NCBI GenBank assembly: GCA_905250075.1
Contig: CAJNOP010000684.1
Span: 48,225-112,224, forward strand
Direction: 5' to 3'
Origin: Rotaria sp. Silwood1
Lineage: Eukaryota > Rotifera > Eurotatoria > Philodinida > Philodinidae
Length of the DNA stretch: 64,000 nucleotides
Every line of letters begins with the position of its first letter. Position 1 is the first letter of the stretch. Positions 12,760 to 25,520 of the stretch are shown here, piece by piece. A program made the position numbers and the translations under genes. The notes under the pieces are model-generated. The model was not told the DNA's origin. It saw only the letters and a list, made by a program, of their open reading frames with translations, and ran no database searches.

Positions 12760-14777
12760 AATGAAAACTTTAATTCTTTTAATAACAAATAGAGATATTT
12801 TAATTACTATAATAATAAAGAACAAATCTAATATTAGATATGTTTGTGAACAACTTATGGACTCTCAAGCATTTGATTAAAATAAAACATGGAATAAATA
12901 AATGCACCTATGACAAACATCGATATAGAGGACGAATAAAAATTATCTTTTTTTCTTTCTATAGTAATTGCAATTTAAATGAAGATGATAAATGTTAATT
13001 GACAAAATATAGTATACTGTAGAGATATGAAGAAAAAAAAAACATATGTCGCCAGTCATACTTTTTCATTATGAGAAAGGTTATTAATCAGAAAAAAAAA
13101 CAAAAAACTGCATATACTTTGTTTAATGAAATCAAATTTTTTGTTATTATTATTATTTATTGAGTATTTAATAGAACAATATTTAAATTTATTCATTCGA
13201 AAATTTAAAAAAATGAAAACTATGAGAAAGTCATGTTTTGTTGATAACAAGGTAGATTGTGTTGATCATTTTCAATAAGATAAATATATGATTTAAATTC
13301 GATCTTTCAAATATATATATTTTTTTTCTTTAGAACAATTCATTTCTCTTCTATTTATGTTCAAATGAGATTAGAATACTACTGTGAAAAAATAGACTAT
13401 TTTCACTCTTAGTCTAATGTTTTTTGTTCATTGATCAAAATATTGAAATTGATAGAAAATGTTCTGTAAATATTTTAACGCAGAATGGACCGGTCAAAAA
13501 TTCAGATACAATCAAATTTTTGCAATATTTTGAAAGCTAAATGAATGCAAAATGCAATCTCATATGGTAAAAACTACTAGAGATAGTATGAAGTAGTAAG
13601 TTTGTAACAATAAAAGTCTGTTCAGAATCTATTTATCAATACATGAAGGATGGTTATTCTAATAAATTTCAACTAAAAGTTTTAAAAACATCGTATATTT
13701 GAGTAAGCATTCACTGTAAATCTTTGGAAAAATTTTCTCTTCCTCCTTGAATATTTTAGTTCATTATTATCATCCGTATACAATAACCTTGCATAAGATA
13801 AGAAAACTAGTAAATGCATAAAAATAAAAAATTCATTTTTATTGAAATTAGAACGTATTTTATTATTTTGGATCAGACAATGATGCTTCCTCTATGAATG
13901 AGTCTATCTAACTGCAGCTTAAGGTCAAAAGCAGTCATACCAATATTCATCACTAAGCAAGAACTCTTTCAAAACATTTGTAAAGATTACTTTAGATTGA
14001 TTGTTTGATACATTGCCTTTAATCAGTTGTATTGACAATTATTTGATAGGTGACGATAAAAAAAAAAATATTAGAGCTTAATTTTTCATTTCAGATTTTT
14101 CTGAATTTTCAAAGGTCTTGAAAACTGATTCTTAAATTCAAATTAGTAACTTTGTAGAACATCCTTGTCAGTAATGAGAAAGAGATTGTATCGAGTCAAT
14201 TTATAACTTTTTCTCATCATATTTGAAAGACAATTGTGTTATTCTATTTTATTTATTAAAATTTGATGTTTCTATTAACAATGTGACAACATGTTTATAA
14301 TTGAATTTTTGATAAAATAGGAAATTCAATGCATGCAATTAAACTACACTGTAGAGTTTCATGATTTGCATTTTACTATGAATTACGATTACAACCATTT
14401 TTGTTGAAATAAATTCTCAAATAACAATATGTCAAGTTCATCATACTATCATATAAATAATAATAGTATTTCTTCGACTATTTAGTTATGACATGAAATA
14501 TTAATAATCTATATGAGATAAATATTTTAAAATAATATTAAAATTTTTTAATTTTTGAAAGAAAGTTTTAATAAATTTCTTTTGATTTTATATGAATGTT
14601 ATTATATTTATTTTCTCTAATTTAAAAAGTAGAAACAACAATATTGGATAACTCAAAGAAAAAAAATCTTAACTTTTTTGAACAGTTGAATCGCATATAT
14701 CTAACTATAGTCAACGTTGGATAACTATGGTCTAATAATTCAGATTTTTTTTTAAAAGTTTTTGTATTCGATTGCAG
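12760..14777. other. gene-free AT-rich intergenic DNA
   Basis: Promoter side of Tudor gene 3, then about 2 kb without a supported gene or clear repeat. Short frames here are low-complexity. Confidence 0.5.
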
Positions 14778-14939
14778 TTTATGTATATATATCGTATTGA
14801 TCGTACAGATTGTGTAGGCAAAGCTATAAGACTTTTAACAAAAGAAGATTTAACTGTATTTTATGAATTAAAAGAAGTTATACTTGAATCATTCGTATTA
14901 CGATGTCTACTTGAATTACTTAATCATCCCGATGCATAA
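14778..14939 (+). pseudogene. DDX23: DDX23/PRP28 RNA helicase, 3' exon relic
   Basis: After a perfect acceptor (TTGCAG) a 53-codon frame reads [34 protein letters not shown] and LLNHPDA, then a stop. This matches the C-terminal end of the U5 snRNP helicase DDX23/Prp28: motif VI HRIGRTGRAGK, then FLTKED.AVFYELK..ILES and LANHPDA. Motif VI is ruined, since both Gly and the last Arg are changed. Three residues after the GK are lost, and the last part of the protein is missing. No other DDX23 exon is visible nearby. It is a dead fragment of an extra copy. The motifs compared are from memory. Confidence 0.8.
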
Positions 14940-15447
14940 TATAAACTTGATTCGATATTTTATTTATTCTTTTTTTCATTAAAATTAGATTTTGACTTAA
15001 ATAAAAAAAAGACTTTATTTCTTGTATTTGTATTTCGTTGTGTTTTGTCTTATATTGTACATTATTAATAAAGAAGCATCAGATGAAGAATAAAATAATG
15101 ACATATGATATATTTCTTTATTTCATGAAAACGAAGCAGTTTGTTTCTTTCTATTGAGTGACGTTTTTTACTACAATAGACATGTTCTTGCTGCATAATC
15201 ATATGCCAAAACAAATCTCGTATTGAGTTCCTTTTTTTTTGTACTGAAAATTCTGCTCAGATTGACATACTTTTCTGAAATAAATAATGATGAACAGTTT
15301 TGTATTATATTTGACCGAAATCTGTAATGATGCTAATCATTCTGGTGTTGTTTTAAGGAAGCTTATTGAAACACAATGTTTATAATAAGTGATTCGGATA
15401 TTTTCGAAATTTGACTTCCAAATTTTATTTATTCTCTACTCGAAGAT
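14940..15447. other. intergenic, no gene seen
   Basis: AT-rich flank between the DDX23 relic and the first telomere-like hairpin. No gene or repeat recognised. Confidence 0.4.
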
Positions 15448-15494
15448 ATGGGTGTGGGTGTTGATCATCGGTATCTTCACACCCACACCCACCC
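15448..15494. repeat. telomere-like hairpin 1
   Basis: GGGTGTGGGTG on the left pairs with CACACCCACACCC on the right around a spacer TTGATCATCGGTATCTT. The unit TGTGGG matches the bdelloid telomere hexamer as I recall it. Confidence 0.75.
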
Positions 15495-15599
15495 TGTCAG
15501 CCTATATAGAAAGAAAAGCTTTTTATAAAGAATTAAAGTACCTCCGTAGCTATTTTTGGTATGACCTAAGTGATAGATATTTTTACAGTCATTATTTCT

Positions 15600-16545
15600 A
15601 TCTCTAAAGACCTGCAACCAGCAGCACGAGAATGTGATGAAAATATAATGTCAATCAGTTTTGTCACAATCAGTAATGGAAACAACAAGCCAAATCTTAA
15701 CTGATGGAATTCATCATTGATGTACACTCAAATAGTGAAGGAAATTTTATTAACCATCGATTTCAAACAACAATACATCGATCAATTTACTAGTTTTTTT
15801 TTCATGAATTATTTGCCACGAATTCGAGAGCATTGCAAAATGTCCACAAAATCGAACGTGAATACCAAGAACATGTTCCGATATAGTGGTATACATATCC
15901 ATGTTTTCGTTATTCAATGGTGAATCAATCAGTACGCATGATAGAGATCGATCTCATCATTACCATGAGGTTTTTCATTTGAGATCTTCACAACCAAAAC
16001 CGCTCAGCTCAATGCTCAACAGTTTCCTGGAGATTCAACTTCAAATTCATTTACTATTTGTCGGGGACGAGGACTGTCAAAAGCTGACTTGAATTAAAAG
16101 ATCAAGATGCAAAGTGAACTTTTACCATTTAATGATTTTCTATCAACCAGTGAGAATCCTCAGGTTTTGCTCAGATAAAACCATTTTCTGACATTCGTCA
16201 TGTTCGTCATTACAAAGAAGAAGAAGAAATTCTCTTCTCCATGTATTTCATCTTTCGTATTGGGCAATGAAATAAATCGATGGAAATAATCGACTTTGGG
16301 AAGTCGAATTAGCATGGACTAGGGACAATGATTCAGATCTCTAGGCACTTAGTGAGCGTATGCGCAAAGAGATTTTTTTTGCAGAAGAAAGAATGGAATC
16401 TTTTGGGTGTGTTATTAATTAAAGTTGAACAACTCGACAAAACTCAAGAGATATACGCTATTCTGCTTGATGACAACGACTGATTGGAAAAAAGTATATA
16501 TTTATTACCAGCTCGGAGCTGTGAAGCAGCTTGCACCTATTTTAG
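15600..16545 (+). pseudogene. ADP-ribosyltransferase-TPR protein, decayed copy
   Basis: Pieces in changing frames follow the order of the large bdelloid ART-TPR family. They are SLMYTQIVKEILLTIDF, HKIEREYQEHVPI then WYTYPCFRYSMVNQSVR, the NAD-site Arg region CRGRGLSKADLN, the STS region PFNDFLSTSENP, the E-x-E region YKEEEEILFSMYFIFRIG, LWEVELAWTRDNDSDL, and the start of a TPR (DWKKVYIYYQLGAVK). Mono-ADP-ribosyltransferases move ADP-ribose from NAD to arginine on a target protein. All three catalytic motifs are still readable, but at least five stops and several frameshifts separate them. Telomere-like hairpins lie just outside both ends, and the TPR part stops at the right-hand one. Confidence 0.8.
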
Positions 16546-16576
16546 ACAATCAAGCAATACCGAGTCGAAGGATTTG

Positions 16577-16690
16577 GAGGTGGTTGTGGGTATATAGATG
16601 TGAGTATCTGCTCTTTACTGATACCCACATCGACACCCTAGACTCTTAAACTCATGCATAACCACACCTACACCACACTCATACCCATAT
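16577..16690. repeat. telomere-like hairpin 2, degenerate
   Basis: GGTGGTTGTGGGTATATAG pairs loosely with ATACCCACATCGACACCC (16577-16638). A further C-rich strand follows (ACCACACCTACACCACACTC). It truncates the ART pseudogene in its first TPR. Confidence 0.6.
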
Positions 16691-19600
16691 GTCTATTCAT
16701 ATTTGTCTTCATACTCTGTTTCGGCCTCTTTAGTCTGTTTAGCTACTTTTCGATCCTTTAGCTCTATTGTGGAACTCACATATATTTTCGAAGTAAATAG
16801 TGAGTGTAAGTTTTGAGTCGAAGATTGCCGACTCACTCTGATCATCTTCAATACACACCTTAGCAACTCTCTCCTTTCCTACTGAGAAGAGAAAAAAAAT
16901 TTTGTGCGAAACTTTTCAATAAATAAGAAAAACCTTTACTGTATAATACTTGTCTTGAGAAACAATGACAGTCTGCAAGCTAATATTCACTTCGCGTATT
17001 TTCTATTGCTTTAACGGGGCTCAACACTCTATGTGAGTTGAGCATTTCAATCTCAAAGGAGTTGTGCCGGGATATGCTTGAATGCGCATGGTTCTTACAT
17101 CCAAAATGAATAAAAAGAAACTGCATTGACTCAAGTAACCTGAAGCAACGAAAGAAAACTAGGGAACTAAAAGAATGTAAAAGATGAAACGTGCAAAATT
17201 CATGGTGGCTTGCAGAGTCTAAGAGTAAAACCTGGTGAATCGAAATTTTTCTAGACTTTCCAAGTGTCCAACATACTTTTATAATTGAATAAGTAAGTTT
17301 AACAAAGAATGATGTTAGAAGGTCTTTTTGGAACAGTAACTTTTTAGATCTTTCACAGCTCATACTTCTAAGAATTAGTTCTTTTATTGAGAACTGGGCC
17401 TACAGACCAGTTCTCTTTTTATGAATTGAATCCAGTTACCAGTTCTTTCATGCAGAAGAGGACCCGTTGACGAGTTCTTTCTTTTTAGAACTGATCTAGT
17501 GTCCGTTTTGTTTCAAATGTTTTTGAGTTATCAATAATGAAAGTCTATCGATTCCATTCAGTACTTGCTGTAGTTGTCAAAAAGGAACTGATTACCACAT
17601 CTAGTTCTTTAAAAACAGACATGTTCATCATACCCAGTTCCTTTCAAAAGAACTGGATGAGTGATACTAGTTCAATTCTTTGATCGAAAACAGCCAAAGG
17701 TCTGTACTTTATTTGCACGATATTTCGAATGTGAGATTGTTTTAGTGGGAGAAATAGACAGGGTCGGCGTGACCGGGGAAAAGATTACCCTTCCTCTACT
17801 CCGAAAAATTTTGACTGGGACTTTCTCCGGTTTTGAAAGTTTTGAAGATCAACTTTCTTCGATTTTGGAGAAATATGCTAGATAATTTTCTCTAAAGTAG
17901 GAAAAAATTCTATCTTGGAGAACATTTTTAGGTACTTTTCTCTGATTTTCTCCGAATTTGGATTTCGTCCGGTTTTGGAGAAAATTATTCAAAACATTTC
18001 TCCGAAAGCGATCGAGAAAATTGCCTAAAAACATTCTGCAGATTTAGATTTCTTCCAATTTTGAAGGCAATATATGACATAACTTTATGCAAAATCAAAG
18101 AAAATCGTTAAATGCATTTCTGCAAAACGGAAGAAAATTGCCTAAAAACGTTCTCCAAACTTGAATTTATTCCGAATTTCTAGAAAATTGTTTAATGAAT
18201 TTTTCGAAAGCAGAAAAGTCCAATTTTGGACAAAATTACTAGGCAATTTTCTTCCATTTCGGAGAAATTCGTTAGAAATTTTTTCTATGCCTAAGGAAAT
18301 TCAACTTTTGAGAACAGTCTTGAGCAATTTTCTTCAGTTTTGGACAAATGCATTATATAACTTTGTCTTATTCAGAGAAAACTTCAGTTTGGAAAACAAT
18401 TTTTCACATTCTCCGATTTTAGGACTGATCCCCCTGCTCTGGCAGCTTCTCGCCGCCCCTGGAAATAGATTTCTATGAATGTTTATTGACTAATGTCCGA
18501 TAGCAATAGATATCTTATAGGATGATGAACTATCTGATGGAAAAGACTTTTTTTAGGCTTTTTCCAGATAGAACCTAGTCCGTTTATAATGCCGACACAG
18601 TACTGTTTGATTTTTCATATGATTCCGCGTGGCAAGGAATGGGTTCAGATTACATCGTTCAGTTCCTTGCTCATTCTGGTTATTGGAATCATCCGTGGAA
18701 GAGATCTTTTCCTCTGAGTTTTTGCCGTATATAGACATCGGAATCAAAGACCTGGGACTGGCATGTCGACATTAAAGACACGTCTGTTTAAGAGCCTAGT
18801 TGTAATTAACAACTCATTTCTTTTTTTCATTATTTGTTTTTGAAAATAAATAATTTAATTTAATTCAATTTGTTTTTCCTATCCAACGATGTAGTTTGAA
18901 TTGACTTTTCATTTGTTCAACAATGAAATAGTTAGTTTTTCTGACAAACATATACGATGACAATTAATCCGGTTTTTTGTCAATCTTCTCTCAATTTCTT
19001 TTGTGTTTCTAAACGAGATCATCATTTAGAACGATACTTTTTTCATCGAACGAGGTATAATCTAAAATAGTTTGATGTAGAATGAAGGCAACATAAAACG
19101 ACAAGTAAAAGTGTCCAAATAGTTTGTCTTGCGTAGGAAATCAAGCAGTTCGTAAAAGAAACCTCAAAAGCCTTATAAAAACATTCTCGAAAGAATTTTT
19201 TTCGTAGAACGACGTAGGGATTTTGTCGTACAAAATGCTACAAAATGATGTAATCAAAGTCAAGGAAATATTTTCTCTTCGTTGCAAAATATGCAGATGG
19301 CGATGGCGATCCTAACAATATTCCAATCATTTTTTTTGTGTATTGTAAATGGACTCCGATACATTTTTGTCAATAACACGGTTATTTTGCTTTTTTTTTG
19401 TTTCTTACATTTGAGCTTGTGCATCAACTGAAGTGTGACGCTTTAAAAAAACGAACGAGCCGTTATGTAAGTATACACGGTTAGACACGGTTTATACACG
19501 GATCCTTTATACACTTATCCTTTTACGCTTTGTTACCTCACCATGTGCGTAAGATATAATGTTTTTTCTTGTTTTGGTTATATGAAACAGATAGCAACTA

Positions 19601-19807
19601 TTCTGCTTTATTATGTAAAATTACATTTAGGTCCTCTTTAGTTCCTACATATTTCATCTCATGCCATACTTCAAAAGCTTCAAAAGGGTTTACATGATTT
19701 ACTGCCGTGTAAACATTTGTTTACAAATAGATCTTTTTTTTATAAGAAGTTATATGATTAAGTTCGATAAGTCTAATGATCACAATGGAATATTTTATTT
19801 TGTTTCC
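16691..19807. other. gene-free region with diverged short repeats
   Basis: At 17380-17670 the motif AGTTCTTT and its complement recur every 20-40 bp. At 17800-18420 a diverged family built on GAGAAAATTGCCTAAAAAC and TTCTCCGAATTTGG recurs at roughly 60-120 bp spacing. Open frames across these parts are repeat translations. No gene is recognised elsewhere in the stretch. Confidence 0.45.
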
Positions 19808-20627
19808 TATGTCAAAAGTTTATTTTTCATCTCAAACGTTCGTAAAACTACGTTGAAATCTAACTATAGTTCGTAATGAGCTTTAAAAAAAAACTAGTGT
19901 ATGTCAAAGTTTTATTTTTCTTGTCAAAAGTTTGTAAAAGCTCATTGAAATCTAGCTACAGTTAGTAATGAACTTTAAAAAAAAACTTGTTCTATGTCAA
20001 AAGTATGTTTTTCATGTCAAACTTTCGTAAAAATCTATTAAAATCTAACTATAGTTCGTAATGACCTCTTCCAAAAAAAACTATTCTATGTCTTAGGTTT
20101 ATTTTTAAGCTCAGACCTTTGTAAAACTGGATTAAAAGATAACTATAGTTCGTAATGAAGTTTATGAAAAAAAACTTATTTTATGTCAAAAGTTTATTTT
20201 TCATATCAAACGTTGGTAAAAATCTGTTAAAATCTAACTATAGTTCGTAATGACCTCTTCCAAAAAAAACTATTCTATGTCATAGGTTTATTTTTTAGCT
20301 CAGATCTTTGTAAAACTGGATTAAAAGATAACTATAGTTCGTAATGAACTTTTCGAAAAAAAAACTATTCTATGTCAAAGGTTTATTTTTCATGTCAAAC
20401 GTTCGTCAAAATGTATTAAAATCTAACTATAGTTCGTAATGAAGTTTATGAAAAAAAACTTATTCTATGTCAAAAGTTTATTTTTCATGTCAAACGTTCG
20501 TAAAAATCTGTTAAAATCTAACTATAGTTAGTAATGAAGTTTATGAAAAAAACTATTCTATGTCAAAAGTTTATTTTTCATGTCAAACGTTCGTAAAAAT
20601 CTATTAAAATCTAACTATAGTTCGTAT
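19808..20627. repeat. satellite: nine tandem 93-95 bp units
   Basis: Nine consecutive units begin TATGTCAAAAGTTTATTTTT and carry ATCTAACTATAGTTCGTAATG near the end. Starts are at about 19808, 19901, 19994, 20088, 20182, 20276, 20371, 20466 and 20559. Units 3 and 5 share a GACCTCTTCC variant, and units 4 and 6 share TTTAGCTCAGA and GGATTAAAAGATAAC. Units 3-6 are therefore two copies of a 188-bp dimer. The last unit is cut short. Confidence 0.9.
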
Positions 20628-21265
20628 ATTTTTTTTAGGTTTTTTCACTAATGGTTTTTCATTTCTAATATTTCTCTAATGATTTGCTATTAAATATATT
20701 AAATCAAGCGATTTAGTATATTGCTAAGTTTACTAAATAGAATGGTACTATTGTAATGTATTACTGATTTTTCTTAATGGTATGTTGTGATCATTAGCTT
20801 ATCTTAACTATAAATCATATAAGTTACCAATTTGGATAAATAATTGTTAATTGTGCAGATGTGAGACTTTTATTTTATATTTTTAATAATTTTTTTTAAT
20901 GTGTAGATGTATTGATATAAAGAAAACCATAAAGATCAATAATCATGTTTACGAAACAAAAGATAAATGCGCCTTTTATGAAATTGATTCATTATTGTTA
21001 ATTAGAAAAATTCATATATAAACCATTGATAAATTGAACTTTTAAATTTTAGAAAAAAAATGTAATAATATATATTAAAAAATATAAATAGAGGAGTAAG
21101 CAAAAAGAAATGATTAAAGAAGAGGAGAGAGAAGTATATGCAATGAATTTGTTTTATGATTAAACATTGTAAGAAATAATTTATGAATCTATTATCTTTT
21201 AGCGAATAAAAGATTTGTATATTAATAAATAGAACATATATTATTTAAATGAAAAAAAAAATAGT
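20628..21265. other. AT-rich flank, nothing recognised
   Basis: Lies between the satellite and the 3' end of the PrimPol relic. No gene or repeat is seen. Confidence 0.4.
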
Positions 21266-22846
21266 TTATTTTATTTTTTTCCAAGACAATATAGTATTGT
21301 TACATTCAGGATCTTTACATCGAATGCTGTATGTATAGGTTTTACTATTTATGATGATAGCTACATTGTTATGTTGATGATGAACTTTTTTCTTTGTACA
21401 ATATTTATAATGACCTGCTATATTGAAAAATAATAAACTTTTATTGTAAGTTCCTCTAATGCATGAATGTATATAGCCTTGATGAGATGGATCAGATGTA
21501 ATGATGTTCTGAACAAAAGTAATAAATATTTGGACATCAGGTATAGATAAATCTAGTTTATTAGATTTATTTAGATGTAATGAAGAAGAGGAATTTTGAT
21601 TTGTATTAGTATTTATATCTAGTTTAAGAAAATATGAATGCTCTATGTGATCATTAATTAATTTAATATTTAATAAATTTTGTGGAATTGTAGTTATTGA
21701 ATTAGAATTAGAATAAGGTGAAAAATGAATTATAAAATTTTTATTTTTGAAATAAATTTTTGGTATTTGATGATCTTCAATTAATGTAATTAATGATTTT
21801 TTAAGAATATCACTGGATGAATATTGTAGCGAAGAATCAAAAGGAAATGTAGTTGATGGAATAAGGGGATTGTTTTTTCCGTATTTTACACTATTAAATA
21901 AACGAAATTGTTGGTTTTTTGAATAAACATTTATATCAATCGCTGTAGTTCATTTATCTGCTGCACTTCGTACAAGCAAATATGAAATATCAGCAATTGA
22001 AACATAAGGAATGGATATTGTACATGAAGTACAATGTTTTCGTAGTATACTGACATATGCAGCTAAGATTTGAATTAAATTTGATATTGTACAGGGTTCT
22101 GGTGGTGAATTGATATTAAACATTGTACATTTATGTTGAATAATTGAGAATAGAAGAAAATGAATAATAGCTTTGAGAAACATACCAAGAGTTGATACAT
22201 TTTCAAATAAAAATTGATGGTTTCGAATGTATAAAATGATAGGATATCTTTTCGTTTGTTGATCTAATAACAAAAAAGCAAAGATATAATCGATTAATTG
22301 TGAAAAATAAATATACATGAAATTTAATCAATATAATTCTATTTTGGAAAGAGAGAGAGACAGAGAGAGAGTAATAAAAAAATTGTATGGCATGTTAAAA
22401 AAAATATGATCACTTACGCTTGTAAAACTAGAAATTGTTTTAAAATCTTTTGTGTATAAATTTCGATTGTATCAATAGTATCATTTGGAATATTTAGAAA
22501 ATAATAAAGTATTTTAAGAGAAGATATAGGACCAATATAATGATTTTCTATATCAAGATTTTTGTCGATGAAGTACTCATAATCAATATATGTTTTTGAC
22601 AGGCTTTGATAGAGAAATAACTTCATATAAAGTTCGATCGGATACAGGACCATGTTGAAATAATGTTATTAGTTGTTCAATGGTAAGACGACAAAATTGT
22701 CGGGATTTATTTTCTTTTTCTATACTTATACAAATATCATTTGTTATATTATTTTGATCGGATGGTTCATTAGTTAAGTCATTTATATGATGAGTTATTA
22801 TATTATGTGGAAAAATTTTTTTGATTAAATTGTGAATAAAGTCCAT
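21266..22846 (-). pseudogene. PRIMPOL: PrimPol (primase-polymerase), broken copy
   Basis: Three minus-strand blocks follow the order of animal PrimPol. Block one (22846-22583) ends RTLYEVISLSKPVKNIY. Two bases appear to be missing there, and the catalytic YIDYEY (motif I, DxE) continues in the next frame (22653-22414), ending at a GTAAGT donor. Block two (22318-21950) holds ILYIRNHQFLFENVSTLGMF, where the usual motif II SxH is replaced by RYP. An in-frame TGA at 21950-21952 follows. Block three runs on in that frame to a stop at 21266 with AIDINVYSKNQQFRLFNSVK (motif III Asp kept) and a zinc finger YC..HHQHNNV...IRCKDPEC. PrimPol reprimes stalled forks. The frameshift, the stop and the lost motif II His argue that this copy is dead. 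The intron junction between blocks one and two is not cleanly in phase either. Confidence 0.8.
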
Positions 22847-23099
22847 GATGTATTTATTATTAATATATGATTATATAGGTTATTAGATATTAATTTCAAA
22901 TGAAAATATTATTAGGCACTTAAAAAATATATATTATTATACATAAATGGTGTCTTAGAAATTAATTTTATAAAAATATTCTGTTTAATAGTATGGTATT
23001 CGAGAAAAAAAAGGTATCATGGTCAAGAAAAAAAATTAAGCATTGATTTTAATATTGATTCGTCGTTTTTTTTGAAGTAAAACAAAATATCAATTAGTC
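22847..23099. other. AT-rich flank of PrimPol relic
   Basis: No gene or motif recognised. Confidence 0.35.
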
Positions 23100-23600
23100 A
23101 ATTATTTAAAGAATATGCCCAGGTCGAACTCACCCAATCAGATCTGATGGGATTCTGACTATCGGAAGCGCTACCCAGGTCAAACGACCCCAGTCGGATC
23201 TCGCCAGTTCGGAATAATTTCGGTCGGATCCGGTCCTATATTTGTCGGATTCCCATCAGCCGGATTCCGGTCCGGATTTAATCGGAATTCGATGGAACAC
23301 GATGAAATCCGGGCTGGATCAGGTCGGATTTTATCACATTCCGTCGAATTCCGATGAAATCCGGACCGGAATCCGGCTGATGGGAATCCGACAAAAACCT
23401 TGTCGGATCCGATCGGTTTTTTATGAAAGATGTCGGATTCCGATGAAATCCGAGGCGGATCCGATCGTTTTCGATCGAATCTACAGGTCGGATTGAATCT
23501 CCTGGGATATATATTATTCGTTAATTGTCGACGATTTCCGATGTCGGATTCCGATGACAGGATCCGGTGAGATCCAATAGTCGGATCCGACGAAATTAAG
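23100..23600. repeat. GC-richer repeat built on TCGGATCCG-like words
   Basis: About 500 bp composed of variants of GTCGGATTCCGATGAAATCC in both orientations, much richer in GC than its surroundings. It contains a perfect 39-bp inverted repeat (23241-23279 with 23357-23395) that extends imperfectly towards the centre. The open frame crossing it is the translation of the repeat. Confidence 0.8.
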
Positions 23601-25520
23601 TTAAGATTAATGTCCCACCCCTAGTAGACATATCTCGATTGATGGATATTGAAATATATCATGGTATTATCACGCAACGACAACTAGTTCTGTATTAGGT
23701 ACTGTAATAAGTAGTCTACTACCTAAAACATGGAGAATAATATTATTTCAAATAAATAATGCTGTTTTTTATTAAATGATTTAAATGTGTATTAATACTA
23801 AAAGCATTCAAAAAACAAAAAAAAAACAAATAGAATTCTCTTCGTCTAGAGAAAAATTTCTACGATAACGAAAAATTTTAATATCATCTGAAATTCTAAA
23901 AATAATCGATTTGTTGATGATTGTCATGTTTAACGTAATATTTTTCTTTTTATTTACTTTATTTTATTAGTCAGTAAATATATAATGTTTTGTTTTATTG
24001 ACAATTCGTCATAGATTTCTATGACTCTTATAGTGAAGTAGAATACTATAAGTAGATTTATCAATTAATTTAAAAAGAAAAAAGAGAAAATAATAAGTGC
24101 TTAATAAAATTCAACTAGAAACATACATATGTAGACAAACGATAACACTTTATATGTATTTTTTTTTGCTTAAAAAATTTAAGAACATATTATTAATAGT
24201 CAAGGAATTTCGAATTAAAATAAATGATTCAATAATCACATTAATACTGTTGTATAACTATATTATATATTATGATATACAATTATTTTTATTAAAGAAT
24301 TTATTTCAAGAAAACTAAAATTCTACCAAATCTGTCCTATATAGATATAGACTCATGAGTTGTATAGATTTTATTTGCCATTTTTTTCCTTTAAATATCA
24401 TCATTTTTTAAACCTTTTTATGTGATATAATACATTGATTCATTTTTATTATATTATATTAATCAATATATTACATTATAATCAGAGATGTGCTTCAAAA
24501 AAAACGTGGAGGGATGAAAAACGTTCTTTTTCCATTTTGTGATCTTTTTTCTGAATAAAATGTATGATTTTCGCTGGGAAAAACTGAAAATTTTTTAAAC
24601 GTGAAAGTGTGCGCACCCCGCACACCATGCGCCGCACACCCCTGATTATAATTTTATATAAAATTGGTATTGTATTTCGAAACAAGAATATTTATCATAA
24701 CTTATTAAATTCTGATGAATTTATAAAACAATTTGATTCATCTAGTCCACTAAAACTCACAGCATAAACATGTATATATCGACACAATAAGAGTCGATTT
24801 ATTTCATTTTTTTTTAATCGATTAATGCTAAAATAGCAATTCAGTACTGAAACGTAAAAATTCATTCTTTACACGAATATTATATCGTATATAGGAGAAT
24901 AACATTCAAATGTTTTTTTCCTATTATAAAAAGAGCAGATTCGAGCTAAAATATAAATCCAACAACTATTCCATATAATTTTCTTTTTTCTAAATTGCTT
25001 AAATCCTTAGTAAGAGCAAAGGGGGGGGGGGTGGGCGGGGTGAAAAAGACCATAAAAGGAAAAATAGTTGTGAACAAATAAATATGTTAATTAATTTTTT
25101 TTAGAATTCGCATGAAAGCAAAGCGCGCCTTATGAAAATTGTTTACGGCAGTAAATTCTGCGGCAGTAAATTCTGTACACGCTTCAAAGTAGTATATCAG
25201 AAAAATGCACTGCAACGGCGGACGTTAGATGCCGTTGGATTCGAAGATATACTTAATAGATAGACCTTTTGATTCAAAAAAACACTCAAGTATAACTTCG
25301 AACGAATAACAACAAGTCATTTGGTCTCCACAACACGGTACTTCTCCCCATTTTCATTCAGATCTCAACAAGGAAAAGAATATTTTTAGCAAGAGTCATC
25401 GAAGTCATTGTTTGATGTGTATTGGTACTTATTCGGCGTAGAGTTTAGGAGAGGTTCGTCAGAAGACTACCAAAGCTTGTCTATAATTAAGAGTATCGCT
25501 TTAATTTTACTTGAAAAGTT
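23601..25520. other. gene-free AT-rich region
   Basis: No gene is supported. It contains a GC-rich word cluster at 24608-24645 (GCGCACCCCGCACACC) and a run of eleven G at 25020-25030. The 15-mer CGGCAGTAAATTCTG is repeated in tandem near 25146-25176. Confidence 0.4.

Noticed and set aside
17661..18478. Frames with repeated FxENFxF / RKxFxxF motifs
   Set aside because: Diverged tandem repeat DNA (TTCTCCGA, GAGAAAATT words) explains them. Both strands give equally long frames.
23242..23496. 84-codon frame with repeated SDSDQ/RIR motifs
   Set aside because: It lies wholly inside the TCGGATCCG-type repeat block and reflects repeat periodicity, not a gene.
25020..25045. G-run possibly forming a quadruplex or marking an assembly join
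   Set aside because: A single G11 followed by GTGGGCGGGG is noted, but nothing around it supports a function or a join.
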